Origin: Adiantum capillus-veneris
Lineage: Eukaryota > Streptophyta > Polypodiopsida > Polypodiales > Pteridaceae
Assembly: GCA_014529385.2 (NCBI GenBank)
Contig: CM043953.1
Coordinates: 84,076,342-84,140,341 of the forward strand
DNA length: 64,000 bases
Direction of reading: 5' to 3'
In this document: positions 31,895 to 43,400 of the stretch, in pieces
Layout: each line of letters starts with the position of its first letter
Position numbering within the stretch: the stretch's first letter is position 1
Position numbers and translations under genes: made by a program
The notes under the pieces: generated by a model
Told to the model about the DNA's origin: nothing
The model's database searches: none
The model's input: only the letters and a program-made list of their open reading frames with translations

Positions 31895-32650
31895 AGGAAA
31901 AATCTCTCCAAGCTCAAAATGAGCCAAGGAGAGTTAAAAACAATAATCAAAGGTTACAACTAGTTCCAGGTTTTTCCACTAAATACTAACAAACCATACT
32001 TAGCATCAACACTAAGGTTGCCGAAGTCCTTTCATGGATTGCCACACCAATAAAAGGCCATCCTCAAGATGCAGGAACTCAGAAAACGACCATATATTGG
32101 CTAAACGGGGAGCCACCCACCGCAAGAGACAGAACAACCCACCATAACAGTGCATCAAGAAAGGACATCGGAAGGGGGGGAGTCTGGAAACTCCATCACC
32201 TGCGTGTTTCAAAAAGAACCACCCCCACAAAACCCACGACCAAAACAAGTTGCCACCAAGATCGGAGATCGTCGCTGAAGGGGTCGCGTGAACAAGACCA
32301 AAAGGGAGACGCATGGGAAGAGACCGTAGAACCACCAAAGCCAAGATCCACCAACAAACCCTTTGATGCAGCAGCAAGCTATCAATGGGGAGCCAAGCCC
32401 CAACACATGGACCCTTACTACCCACACGGCTGCCAACTGATTTCTACTCGAGAGGAAGCCCCTGAGGGAGAACTCCAAGACCAGTCTCCGAAGTTGAAGA
32501 CGAGCAGCATGTAGACCCACAACCACCTTTTATGCTCTTCACATAGCCTGCACGGACAACCTTCAACTGCTCCAAAAAGAAAGGGAGCCGCCAATGGAAG
32601 AATGAGGAAGTGAGGTAAAGAGCAGTCCGATACCTCATCCCAGACTACAA
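31895..32650 (-). mobile_element. LINE 3' fragment, copy C (tail missing)
   Basis: Starts at AATCTCTCCAAGCTCAAAAT and follows copies A, B and D to about 32,640, but lacks the hairpin and A-tail segment present at 29190, 30655 and 40425. Confidence 0.55.
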
Positions 32651-32790
32651 CATGGCACATAGAAACCGGCGAAAATACCGATGAAATAAAGTTAATTTCA
32701 AAACTAAAAAGCGTTGAAATAGGCCTCGGACGAGACGTCGGTATCGTGACGTCGGTATAAGTACCGGTCTATTATGTGTCAGAATAAATT
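32651..32790. repeat. Candidate CACTA element terminus
   Basis: CACATAGAAACCGGCG followed by repeated CGTCGGTAT, ACCGATG and TACCGGT words. Such short inverted words next to a CAC start resemble the subterminal region of En/Spm elements, and the CACTA genes lie just to the right. The terminal CACTA itself is not exact. Confidence 0.4.
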
Positions 32791-33053
32791 ATGAAATGAG
32801 CGTCGAAATATGCAGTGAAATAACAGCCAGTAATACTATAGCATATTCCGATGCGTCTACAGAGGTCTATACCGGCGCTTATCCCATACTCTGCACCAAT
32901 GACCAAACCTGCAATTTTTTTGGGCAGAGAGGGCTGGGAATTGATGCTACATGTACTGCAGCAAAAGAAAACAGCCCTCTGTGCTCAAAGGTAGAGTGCA
33001 CAAGCAACCGCACTCCACCTACAAGCTGACACTAAAGAGAGAGTGTATGGCAA

Positions 33054-33390
33054 TTAGCAAAATTGTAAGAAAAGCATAACCACAAAATCAAAAGCTTGAT
33101 CATGGCATAACAGCATAAAGATTTTATAACCATAAATAAAACATGAGTCAAAAATTGCAAAACCATAAACATAACCTGTTTTCCATATCATAACCATTAC
33201 CATAACTTGCTTGTCATACCATAACCATAACAGCCATACCATCATTGCAAAACCATAACCATAACCATCACATGATTGCCATACCATCATAGCAAAACCA
33301 TAACCTTGACTTGACTGCCAAATCTTAACCATAACATCTGTGCCATACCATAAACATAACCATAAACCATAAATATAAGCACTACAAGTC
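33054..33390. repeat. (CCATAA)-type degenerate tandem repeat
   Basis: More than 20 imperfect CCATAA/CATAAC units interspersed with longer words such as TTGCAAAACCATAACC. Confidence 0.85.
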
Positions 33391-33394
33391 TGTA

Positions 33395-34530
33395 CATATG
33401 CAAACAATCATTGAATGATAAGACCCTCATGGTAATGCCTCCCAGTCGACGTCCTCTCCCTCCTCCTGCTTGCAGCAGTTGGGTCAAAAAGGCCACAAGT
33501 CCATGCTTGTACCCATACTTCTCCTGTCGACGTGTCGAGGACGCTTCACAGCAATTTCCTGCAAAATTATGGTTTAATCATTAGATAAATATTCAAATAA
33601 CATATATATTTTCAATAATTTTAAGCATATGTAAAATACTTACAAACTCATGTCGAAGCATATCATAGCCTCCACTCCCAAGATATGACGCTCCAGTAGA
33701 CTCCAAACGTGGTCTGACTGCATCTCTCTGCTACTGCTGAAATCTCTGAGGATTGTCTTGTGTCTTTCGTGCAATCCTCGCCCACTCCTCTGCGTCCAAC
33801 CATGCCGGCTTGGGATTGTCGTAATTGTACCTGTCTCTCACCTCTGACCGACGGGGTGACATTGTGGACTTCGCCACGCTCAAAATCCAAGAGTTTGAGA
33901 CTGGATCATACCCCTCTGCCGGCCTGTACTCTCTGTGAATGGCCTTGACAATCTAATTATTTCTTTCAACATTGAGGTTATCCCAAACCTCCATCAATGA
34001 CCAAACTGAATCGTACAAATCTGTCGAATTCTGTTTCGCATGGCCTTTTCGACCCTATCCGTCACAATAGTCCCATCCCTGCTCTTGTACACCTTGCTAG
34101 GATCATGCTCGTGTGATCCCCAAGGTGTAGGTGGTGTGCTGATCGATAAACTATCTACTGAAGAGAGTGGTGGATGCTCTCTCGATGGTGTGGATGCATC
34201 AGTAGAACCGAGCAACCACCCCCTCCAGAACGATGTCTACCTTGTCTCGAGGATGAACACCCCGTCGGTGTAGGGGGCACACGAGTCCCAGAGCGTAGGG
34301 GGCACACTAGACTCAGGTGTGGAGCCGCTCGGTGTAGGGACCACACTAGTCCCGGGCATAGGGTCGGCCGTAGTAGGTCTAGAGGGACCTGCTGCCCAAA
34401 GGTGTTGTGCCATCGCGATCTGCTCTGGTGTGAACTGAGACAAAAATGAGCACATCTGCTCGGGTGACATGCCGACCGGAGTGACAGGAAAAGTAAAACT
34501 AAGAGAAAATGGCTCATCGTCATTGGCCAT
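33395..34530 (-). pseudogene. CACTA second protein (TnpA/transposase_24-like)
   Basis: Minus strand from ATG at 34530 (MANDDEPFSLSF), Pro/Ser/Thr-rich N-terminus (about 97 codons), then frame changes. A conserved stretch follows near 33,830-33,650: YDNPKPAWLDAEEWARIARK, an in-frame TAG between glutamines, then GSGGYDML. The aspartate/tryptophan-rich WARIARK region followed by a GS-rich end resembles the accessory En/Spm proteins that bind subterminal repeats. It sits downstream of tnp2 in the same orientation, the usual order. Assignment is moderate; the reading is broken. Confidence 0.5.
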
Positions 34531-34699
34531 GGCTAATCATACACAAATAACACCCACAAAATATGTTAGTTTACATAAAAAATTCTTAATCAATACAAAT
34601 AACAAATCAACAAAACTGCTACACAAATGAATGAATCTAAAGTGTATTGTAGACTAATAAAAAGAGTTTCACAAAAGAGTTCAAAGCAAAAATCATTAG

Positions 34700-34951
34700 T
34701 TAATCTCTCATCCTTATGAGATCTGATGCACCAAAGATGTCTATCTCAATCTGTACTTCTGCATCTTCGTCATCGAACTCTACTTCTTCATCGCTCTCCG
34801 CATCAACTTCAGTATTTGACACCTCATCTCTAGGTTCAGACAATTTCTCATTGGTGACATCCACCTCAAAATCTAAGCTTAAAGTTTCCGTCGGTCCTAC
34901 GCTTTGTTCATGAATCACCTCTTTGACCTCAATGTCCAATTCTTCACACAC
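34700..34951 (-). pseudogene. Acidic C-terminal exon of CACTA tnp2 unit
   Basis: 83 codons, very rich in Glu/Asp (for example ESDEEVEFDDEDAEVQ). It follows the DUF4216 segment in the same strand and frame direction, matching the acidic tail often found there in plant CACTA proteins. Confidence 0.45.
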
Positions 34952-34987
34952 TTGCTTGCTACGTGGAGTAACTTGAACGACATAGAG

Positions 34988-35233
34988 CTAGCAGGGTTTA
35001 GACAGATCATTCTCATGATTTTCAGTCCATAGTGGATCGTGTATGAACACAACTTGTTCACAATGCTGTGGAAGTACAAATGTATCCCACGCATTTGTCC
35101 ACACCCACCTAGAGTTCACTTGAATCAATCCACTCTTGTCTTTCCGCACAGTTTTATTAGAGACGTTGGTGATAACTTTGAACCACTTGACATCAAAGAT
35201 AAACATATTAAAATTTCTAAAGCTAATCTTCAA
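34988..35233 (-). pseudogene. DUF4216 segment of CACTA protein
   Basis: FDVKWFKVITNVSNKTVRKD, VNSRWVWTNAWDTFVLPQHC and EQVVFIHDP match the family pattern: a VKW start, then a central strand, then QVFYxxDP. It lies directly after the tnp2-derived segment on the minus strand. Confidence 0.75.
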
Positions 35234-35263
35234 GATGTCTTGGATGTAGCCAATGTATTCAAG

Positions 35264-37267
35264 CTAACTAGTCTCTGTATTCTCATCCCTGGCACTACTC
35301 CTACTTTCCACGAAGCTTGCCCTAATACCATTGTCGAAAGTGACCATTTGTTTGTCGATCTGTTGCACTCTGAAGTGTTTTCCATGTGACCACAAAGCTC
35401 CATATTTGTGATACTCAGGAACTCGGCCCACATCCTGTAGGTCATCTCTTTTGGTCTTGCTCTCCCTTTTTCCAGTGATGGTTTTCCATAGGATCTCCCC
35501 CACATTTTTGAAGATGTGCATGTGGTCGAGCAAATGATTAATCAGCAGGTCACTCCAGTACGGGAGTTCATGGAAAATAAAAAGTCTTTTCATTCCAGGT
35601 GACATCCAATCTCCCCTCTCCAGCCACATGTTTTTCCAATCGCTCACTTTCAGTGGATGCATGTCATGTTTGCATATGTTTGGTCCACGTAGCTCATGTC
35701 CTTCAGGAAAAAATCTACCATGCTCCTCGTAAATTGTCTTGCTCAAATGCTCAGAGCGGTGGAAGCCATGTTGAGGACCCCATTTTGGACATGCATGATT
35801 TCCCGAGTAACTCAAGCCTGAATCATCACAAAATTAAAATATAAAGCGTTGGCATGGCCAGGAATCACATTTGTTTGAGGGTTCTAAAGGCACTTACCTG
35901 AGCACTCACTGAAGCCTGGCCAATCGTGCATGGTCCACATGAGAATGCCTTGCACATGTACATTTCGTCGTCCGATTTGTTGGTACATATCAACCACATG
36001 GATTCACGTCCATAAGATTTGGAGCTCTTCTATAAGTGGTTCCAGATAGACGTCCATGTTCTTTGCTTTGTACTTTCCTGGGACGATCAATGACAACAAC
36101 AGATGGACCTTTTTGATAGCGAGCCATGGTGAAAGATTATAATTAACCAAAAAAATAGGCGACGTGCTCCATGACAAACTCCGTAATCCGAATGGGTTTA
36201 CTCTGTCCATTGCCAGACCAAAGCGGATACATCGAGGCTCATTCTTAAATGTAGGCCAACTTTCCTCTATGTGCTTCCATACACGAGAGTCAGCAGGTAC
36301 CCGCATCACATCATCTGTCGATCTAGTATGCCATGTCATCAAAGCGGCTATGGACTTGCACCTGAACATGCTCTTTATTCTTGGAATGATAAGAAAGTGT
36401 TGAAGGACCTTTGCAGAGATAAATTTTACTTGCATGTCCTCCCTGTACCTGTTTGATCCACAATTGGGGCACTATTCCACGTTTGCATACTCATTGCGAA
36501 AAAGTATACAATCATTACGACATGCATGTATTTTGTGATAATGCAAGCCCAAATCAGCAAGAAAATTTTTAGCGGTTAGACGGGTAGGGGGCATGTGATT
36601 CCCTTCTAGCAAGATTTGCTCATGAGCAACTTGTCGTTACATGAACAATTCAACCCCTTGATCACATTACTGAACTATAATTTGCACTTTATCATGCTTA
36701 GGATACAATGTATTTACCTGAAAAGCTATGTGACTGAGGCGTCAGACCACAACCGTAGATAGAGTGCAAATTAAGCATTGCCAATGCGGTGCGGAGAACT
36801 GAGATTTTTGCACCACTGTAAAGTGGCATGCGTGCAAGACTTTGCATCATCTCGCGCTCTTCATCGTTGCTATCATGCCATCGATATGAATAGGATGATT
36901 GAGGTTGGTCCGTAGTATTTGTGTTCAATGTTGTCATCTTCTATTTTTCAATGATGGGATCCATGTCAAAGAACGCGTCCAACATCTGCTCCATCTCTAC
37001 TTCTTGAAATGCCGCATCAGGTATTAGTTGGGAGGACTCATTCGATGGCTGCTCGTTTGAAAATTATCTTCTGTGGGATGAAGTTGGAGCAATATGTACT
37101 TGCGGAGTTTGACCTTTAATCTCTAGACCATGAGATCGATGACGCAGGTCTTGTAGTTGCTCTATTGGAAAGAGACCGTGATTGCGTATGTGTTGGTCAT
37201 AGATTTTTTGTTTTCAAAAGATATGATGCTTGCAATGCGCATAAGGACACGCCATCCTATTGTCCAT
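35264..37267 (-). pseudogene. CACTA (En/Spm) transposase Tnp2, internally deleted
   Basis: Starts at ATG 37267 with MDNRMACPYAHCKHHIF, a metal-binding N-terminus. Around 36,900-36,700 follows WHDSNDEEREMMQSLARMPL. 36,435-36,010 carries the core: TWHTRSTDDVMRVPADSRVW, GLAMDRVNPFG, NLSPWLAIKK and a DVYLEPLIEEL-type end. From 35,815 come CPKWGPQHGF, then YWSDLLINHLLDHMHIFKNV. At about 35,440 the sequence passes in frame from KRDDLQ straight into FRVQQIDKQMVTFDNGIRAS, a segment that normally lies after DUF4218. The end of Tnp2 and DUF4218 are missing, so this is a deletion derivative. Several in-frame TGA/TAG/TAA codons are present (for example just after KHHIF). Tnp2 normally cuts at CACTA termini. 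Confidence 0.85.
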
Positions 37268-37490
37268 ACTTTATCTACCAATGATGCAACAAATAATTAA
37301 AACACTCTAGTTGTTATAACTACACACTACTAAGTACATGACAATACATGACAGCCTCACATTCTCTAGCTAGGCCCGATCCCCGCACACCTCAATCTAG
37401 AGGTTCACAGAGATTAGGACCACAGGGTTATAATCTCGTCCTTATTTGGTCAATGACTACATATTAAAGTTCTTGAAGTCTATGTGCAGT
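37268..37490. other. Short non-coding stretch right of CACTA 1
   Basis: No right-hand CACTA terminus recognised. ACACACTACTAAGTACATGA at about 37,323 may be a degenerate trace. Confidence 0.3.
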
Positions 37491-39957
37491 ATTCCTGCTC
37501 CCGCCTCCTCATGGGGAGGGCAAAGGGCGGTTGACTGGGTTTGAGTTCTCAGTTACGGGTTTGTATACACATGGCTAGGTTATGGCTCAGGGTATGGTGA
37601 CTTGGATCTGCTAAAGGTGGAGCAAGGTGACTGTTGCAAGGTTGCCTTGTTATATGGCAACCATCGGAATCGATTGGATTTGATTGCTACATCGGAGATC
37701 CCATTAGGTGCTGATTTTGAGGTTTTTCTTGTGTGAGGGATGGAGTTTTTACATGCTTGGATTAGGGGAGTGTCAGCTCTCTATAGGTGTTCTCACAATC
37801 AGGTGCTTTTGCTAAGAGCAAGAGGGGAGCGTTTTATGCTCACACGGTTGGTTAGATAGGGCCCCCTTCTTATTTCCATTCTATGTTGAGGTGATGAGAA
37901 GATTTTTGACTTCATAGGAGGTTGGTCTGCAAGGACTGCATTCGCTTATTAGGGGAGAGGAGCTCTTGGATGCCGAGTTTGCAGATGACTCACTCATGTA
38001 TTTGGAGGGCCAGAAGGCCAAATTGCATAGGTGTGTGCAAGCTCTTGAGAGGTGATATTGTGAATCAGGAGCATTGGTCAACTAGAGAAAGACTCTAGCT
38101 TCTTGGGTTGGTAGTAATCCCACACCTAATTGGTCACCTGGTGAGAGGTTTAGGTGGACTTTGCTAGGGATATCCATACGATATTTGAGTTGTTAGATTG
38201 GCTTGGTGGGCTTGACCCTAGTGCAACGAACTGATCCTCTCCTCCTTTCCATTTGGAATAAACTGCTTCATTGGAGCTCACCACGACTCTCTCTTTCTAT
38301 CAGGGTGGTAATGGCCAGACATGTGCTTTTGGCTACGATACAGTACGTCTTGCTCGAGTTTTTTGAGCTCTTGTATTAGCTAGCTAGAAAGGTTGACCAA
38401 TAACTTTTTGTGGTTAGGGTGAGATACACGATCGGCTTGGGCCAAAGTTTCTTGGTGGGTAATTACTTTACCTAGCTCTAGGGAGGGTTGGGTATCATCG
38501 GCCCAGCATGACAAAGTAGAGCCCTCATTGGGAAGCTTTGTAATCACAGGTCTACTCCTAGGAGAGAAGCCCTTGAGGAAGAAGCTACTACTACATCAAC
38601 AGATTTGTGCCTAGGCCCCTTAGACAAGTGGCCCATGGATCCCTTCCATGTGGTGGAAGGACTTAGTGAGGAGATTCAGAGCATCCAATCGTGGGACATG
38701 AGGGGGGCACACAACATGTGTCAGGATATTATAAAGGCTATACCAGCAAAGTGGCTCACCCCCGTAGAGCCGTCAACTCTTTGTTGGATGAGGGCCTTCA
38801 CATAATTGGAGGTCCTCATTGTATATAGGGCTTGCTCAAACACAGGTTCTTGTAGGTTCGTTGAGATTCAGGGAGAGGGTCATCTTCACAGCATCATTGT
38901 TGAGGAACCATAGGTGACTGGGTGTTGTTTTAAGAGTATTGGAGTGGTGGGCATCAATGGGAGGACTTGTGACATCATAGATCCCAACCTGATTGCCTTA
39001 GAGTTAGGACACTTCTGGCTCTGGTCTTGGAAGAGTTTCCCTTTGACACGACTACAATGAAACCCAGGGGAGTGGTTTTGCGATACCCCTTTGCTTTGAT
39101 CAACGAAACCCTTTTTCTAGTACACAGCTCCGCTATGCCGACACATACTGAAAGCACAAAAACAGACTCATTCCATGGCACACAAAACCCCTTTGCTTCG
39201 ATCAACGAAACCCTTTTTCTAGTACACAGCTCGGCTATGCCGACACATATTGAAAGCACAAAAACAGACTCATTCCATAGCACTGACTGATCGGTAGGAG
39301 GGTCTCACATCCGAGTTCTTTGTAGAGTTATGAGAGCACATGTGGGATAGCAGCCATTTGAAGAGAATCACCATGTTTTAGTGTCTTGTCGCTCATCGAG
39401 CTATTGCAATTGGAAGTTGGTCGATGCACAACGGCTTCTCGACAATTTGTGCTGCTTCTGACCACCCACAACACATCATGGATTCAGTCAGCAGGATGAT
39501 AGTGATTCAAGAGTGTCATCGTAGACTCCAGCTTGCTTTAGAGCTTATCCCTGAGGAGTGGAGTAGTAAGAGAGAGTGATGTTGGGATCTCATCAGCGGC
39601 CTAATACTGTGGTTTATCTCGCGAGCAGGATGTTTTTGACTCTTCGAGGCTCACCCCATTCCTTTGGAGGACAGTGTTCACAACATCTAGCTGCAGCTAG
39701 TCCATACACTCACGGACCAATTTGAGAGACTTCAAGGCTGCTCTGACCACATTCGAGAGTTTCACAAGGGCTTTTTGCAAATTTGGCGCCCACGGCCCTT
39801 CTTCACCATGGTTCATATTGTGTTGAGATGGCAATATTGTACACCAGTGTGGCTCTTTCCTACTGTAATCTCTTGATCTAGCCCTCATTACAAATATCTT
39901 GTTTTGTAATTGGAAGAGTCTTTCCGCATGCTGATGTAGCCCTCTCTAGCAGGGACG
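37490..39957 (+). pseudogene. LINE (non-LTR) retrotransposon remnant with RT
   Basis: 37,490-37,700 matches 41,890-42,110 (GGCTCAGGGTATGGTGAC, GGAGCAAGG, TTTGATTG), a shared LINE segment. 37,820-38,400 holds the RT core in broken frames: RFMLTRLVR, LLDAEFADDSLMYLEGQKAK with the FADD box, then SIWNKLLHWSSPRLSLS, the usual thumb motif of L1-like RT. Frame 38,605-38,805 (GPLDKWPMDPFHV) may be part of the C-terminal region. A tandem insert interrupts it at 39,087-39,290. No intact reading frame; 5' end not defined. Confidence 0.65.
39087..39290. repeat. 102-bp tandem duplication
   Basis: CCCCTTTGCTTYGATCAACG to the end of AAACAGACTCATTCCATRGC occurs twice, 102 bp apart, differing at about four positions. 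Confidence 0.85.

Positions 39958-39992
<35 letters not shown>
39958..39992. repeat. (GA)n microsatellite
   Basis: About 17 GA units. Confidence 0.97.
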
Positions 39993-39994
<2 letters not shown>

Positions 39995-40034
39995 ACCGCT
40001 CAGGGGGAGTTAAGTTATCAAATTTCTTCTTTCT

Positions 40035-41470
40035 CACATTTTCACATACAAAAGGGTATCAGAGTGAACAATAGGAGACTTTAATAGTATTGCATTCCTC
40101 CTGAGCCAGATGAACCAAAGGAAATCACCCTACATATTGTCCAAGTGGGAATATCCACCCCTTTACAATTCCCAAGCAACAGGTCATCGACACCCACTGA
40201 GTGTGAGCTGTTTGCCATAACACATAGGAGATAGGGTTGGAGAATCTTGGTAGAATCTGTACAATGTACAATTGAAGAAGAGATGAGGGGTGTTTTCAAC
40301 TTGACTTTGGCCTCTTGGGAAAATCCGAGTTGAAATCCCAATTTTTCTAGCTCTTTCACATGTCCAAATCCCAAATCAACCTCAAGCTCATGCTGAGTCT
40401 TGTTTCAAATTTTCTTTTTTTCCTGTACCGCCACCAAATGGTGGAGGTTGAGAATATATTAAAAGTAACACCATACAATCTCTCTAAGCTCAAAATGAGA
40501 CAAGGAGAGTCAAAAAGAATTATCAAAGGTTACAACCAGGTCCATGATTACCCATTAGAGACTAACAAACCATACTTAGCATGGCAACATTGAAGGTTTC
40601 CACAGACCTTTCATGGACTGCCACCCCAATAAAAGGCCATCCTCAGGATGCAACAACTCAAAAAAAGACCATATATTGGCTAAACGATGAGCCACCCACC
40701 ACAAGACATAGAACAACCCAGCACAACAGTGCATTAAGAAAGGACATACTGCTGCAGAAGGGGGGGAGTCTGGAAACTCCATCACCTGCATGTTCTGAAA
40801 AGCACCACCCCCACAAAACCCGCGACCGATACATGCTGCCACCAAGATCGAACATCGTTGCTCAAGGAGCCAACCAAACAAGACCAAAAGGGAGACGCAT
40901 GGGAAGAGAGCACTGAACCATCGAAGCCAAGACCCACCAACAAACCCTTTGATGCACCACCCCCACAAAACCCACGACCGATACATGCTGCCACCAAGAT
41001 CGAACATCGTTGCTCAAGGAGCCAACCAAACAAGACCAAAAGGGAGACGCATGGGAAGAGAGCGCAGAACCATCGAAGCCAAGACCCACCAACAAACCCT
41101 TTGATGCAGCAACAGCCTTTTAATGGGGAGCCAAGCCCCAACACATGGACCCTTACTGCCACATGGCTGCCAAGTCATTGCCGGCGAGGGAGAACTCCAA
41201 GCCCAGTCTCCGAAGCTGAAGACGAGCAACATGTAGACCCACAACCACCTTTTATGCTCTTCATAGAGCCAATAGGGACGACCTCCAACTGCTCCAAAAA
41301 GAAAGGGAGTTGGAAATGGGAGATTGAGTAAGCGAGGCCGAGAGTAGCCCAATACCTCACCGCAGAGTCACCGCGCTCCACAAAATCCCTGCCCTCAAAC
41401 TTCAACAAAAAGCATCGCTGCCCGCCTTGCCGCATAATCATCCATGAGCACCTCACGGCTCCATGGCCTC
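40035..41470 (-). mobile_element. LINE 3' fragment, copy D
   Basis: Minus strand; hairpin CCACCATTTGGTGG and A-tail near 40,425-40,440, body matching copies A-C. Within it, 40,795-40,950 and 40,965-41,110 are near-identical direct repeats (CACCACCCCCACAAAACCC... to ...CAACAAACCCTTTGATGCA), an internal duplication of about 158 bp unique to this copy. Confidence 0.6.
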
Positions 41471-41870
41471 GTTGGCTGCAAAGCAGCGACGGGGTCGCTC
41501 CTGTGATGGGTGAGTCTAGGAGAAATGAAAAGCGTCATAAAAGTCAAAAGAGAAAAAGGATTTGTATGTCTATATAAAGCGGTCACCTTGCATGCAATGT
41601 GTGAGGAAATTCATTTTCTTTTTCCCTTTACTTTAGCATCATTAGGAATAAGGATGAGTCCCCGGGTTCTTGGAGCGATCTTGCTCCACTCCCAGCTTAC
41701 AAGTCCACAAGAGCGGGGGGCTCAATGGTGCGTCTATGGCAGGGTGAGGCATGGACAATGCTCGTTGGGGGCGTGGAAAGTTGTGGGAAGTGGATGTGAC
41801 CTTCTCTTGGGTGAGGGGCCAGGTTGCCCTACCTTTGCGATTGCAGCCCTCCTTTACCAATCCCTTATTG
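41471..41870. other. No recognisable gene
   Basis: Contains a TCTATATAAAGCGG box at about 41,568 and otherwise no coding or repeat signal I can name. Confidence 0.35.
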
Positions 41871-42450
41871 TTTGGCACTAGGAAGAGATTTCTCCTCCCG
41901 CTTCCTCATGGGGAGGTCAAAGGGCGGTCAGGTGGGATTGAGTTCCCAGCTATGGGTTCGTTTGCACACGGCTGGGTTATGGCTCAGGGTATGGTGACCT
42001 GGATCTGCTCTGAAGGTGGAGCAAGGCGACTGTTGTAGGGCTGCCTTGTTCTTTGGCAACCATAAGAATTGATCGGATTTGATTGTTGTATTGGAGATTC
42101 CATCAGGTGTTGATTTCGAAGTTTGTCTCCCGCCAATGCCACTATGGTTGGAAGGAGATGGTCCTGACGATTGGTCGCTGATTTTTGGGTATATCTTTCC
42201 TTGGCGATTTACTCTTGGCAAGATTGGGGGGTGTGCTAGAATTGTAGTTGATGTTGTGTTCCTCCTTGTAGTCTTAGCATGATCTATGTATATAGGTTTT
42301 CATCCTCCTTGTAAAAAGCCCGGCTTATTGGACTCCTTAGTAACTCTTGTTGGATGCCCTGACTGAGTTTGAGCAAGGATTTTCATGTAATTCTTTCTGG
42401 CTTTTATTTTAGTCACTCACACTGTGTGTGAGTTTTGCAAGAAAAAAAAA
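41871..42450 (+). mobile_element. 5'-truncated LINE, plus strand
   Basis: Shares 41,890-42,110 with the LINE at 37,490. The 3' end is TCACTCACACTGTGTGTGAGTTTTGCAAG followed by A9 (given here as the tract 42,411-42,450), i.e. a terminal stem-loop plus poly(A). Confidence 0.6.
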
Positions 42451-42494
42451 GATTGAGCACACCTAATTCTCATCCTAATTTTCTATTTTTATTT

Positions 42495-43014
42495 TGCAAA
42501 ACTCACAATTTGTGAGTGAATTGTATTAATCCCAACACCAAAATTACAACACGACCTCAAGCTCATGCCAAGCCTTGAGGTGCTGAAAAATACAAATTGG
42601 ATGTCTACAGCCTCTCACCGAGGCTAATCATAACCGTCTTTACAACGTAGGTGAGTATAGTTCAAGGCTTTTACTTATCGTATGTTGACAACTTGACATG
42701 GGTAGCCCTCAACCAATCACCCAAGTCTTGATTATCACTCTGCTTTCTTGTATAATCTCTGAGAAGCTTGCCACCTCAAGATCTCCTTCAAATAGATGGA
42801 GATTTCTTGCCTGCCATATATGGTGAAAGAAGAAGTACCTAAAAATTTGAGTGATAAGAAGAGCAATACTTCCCATCTCCTTGTCACCAAGGAACATATC
42901 AATTTTGAAGAATCTCATATGCCATGTCTTTTGGACCCACTTGCAGATTTTTCTAGCCAAGCCTCTAATCGCGTGGCCATAAAACCTAGGAGACTGAGAT
43001 GTCGGATCCACCAC
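42495..43014 (-). mobile_element. 5'-truncated LINE, minus strand
   Basis: Tail-to-tail with the preceding copy: the minus-strand 3' end has a TTCACTCAC..GTGAGTTTTGC stem-loop, then an A-rich tail. The frame 43,014-42,709 contains HHIWQARNLHLFEGD, resembling the C-terminal region of plant LINE ORF2. Further down is GGCATGAGCTTGAGG, a word shared by the other LINE tails here. Confidence 0.6.
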
Positions 43015-43153
43015 CCTGCCACCCTATATCTAGGCCAGCTCCTAGCCCTAGCCACTTTTGGATCCTCAGTCCACACTGGTCTAGTTCTAGCCCCTGGCTC
43101 AGGTCCCTGATCCCCTAGGTAGAGCCTTGCTCCTTAGGATCCTTGTCCTGACA
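43015..43153 (-). mobile_element. LTR start of a second chromovirus, truncated
   Basis: On the minus strand TGTCAGGACAAGG follows a purine tract (CAAGGGGGGAGTAA), exactly the junction at 3436. The LTR runs about 140 bp before the LINE fragment. Confidence 0.65.
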
Positions 43154-43400
43154 TTACTCCCCCCTTGAGAAGCGTTTTTGTCCTCGAAAACAAGAGTGGT
43201 GATACACTAATGTGTTCCACACTGGCATCCTTCATGGATCCAATTGTTCATTTGACTGGAACATGGTTTAGTGGGAGGTTCAATGAAATCATGAGTAACA
43301 TCCTAATTTTCCACATTGTTGTCCCTTTGCAACGGTCTTGGTGTAATCGGCTCATATTCAACATAGCGTGTAGACTCCATTTAAAACTCACTTGAGCATG
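43154..43400 (-). pseudogene. Chromovirus pol 3' end relic
   Basis: Nucleotide match to the element at 1-3435: GGGACAACAATGT, GATTTCATTGAACCTCCCA and TTTTCGAGGACAAAAACGC align with 3189-3200, 3224-3240 and 3398-3417, with an internal deletion removing most of the chromodomain. No usable frame remains. Confidence 0.7.

Noticed and set aside
29430-32660. Minus-strand frames repeated in LINE copies (Trp/Cys/Leu-rich)
   Set aside because: They recur only because the repeat recurs, shift frame between copies and lack LINE RT or endonuclease motifs.
33054-33390. Telomere-like or CRISPR-like array
   Set aside because: Unit CCATAA is not the plant telomere repeat, units are degenerate, and there are no spacers of constant length.
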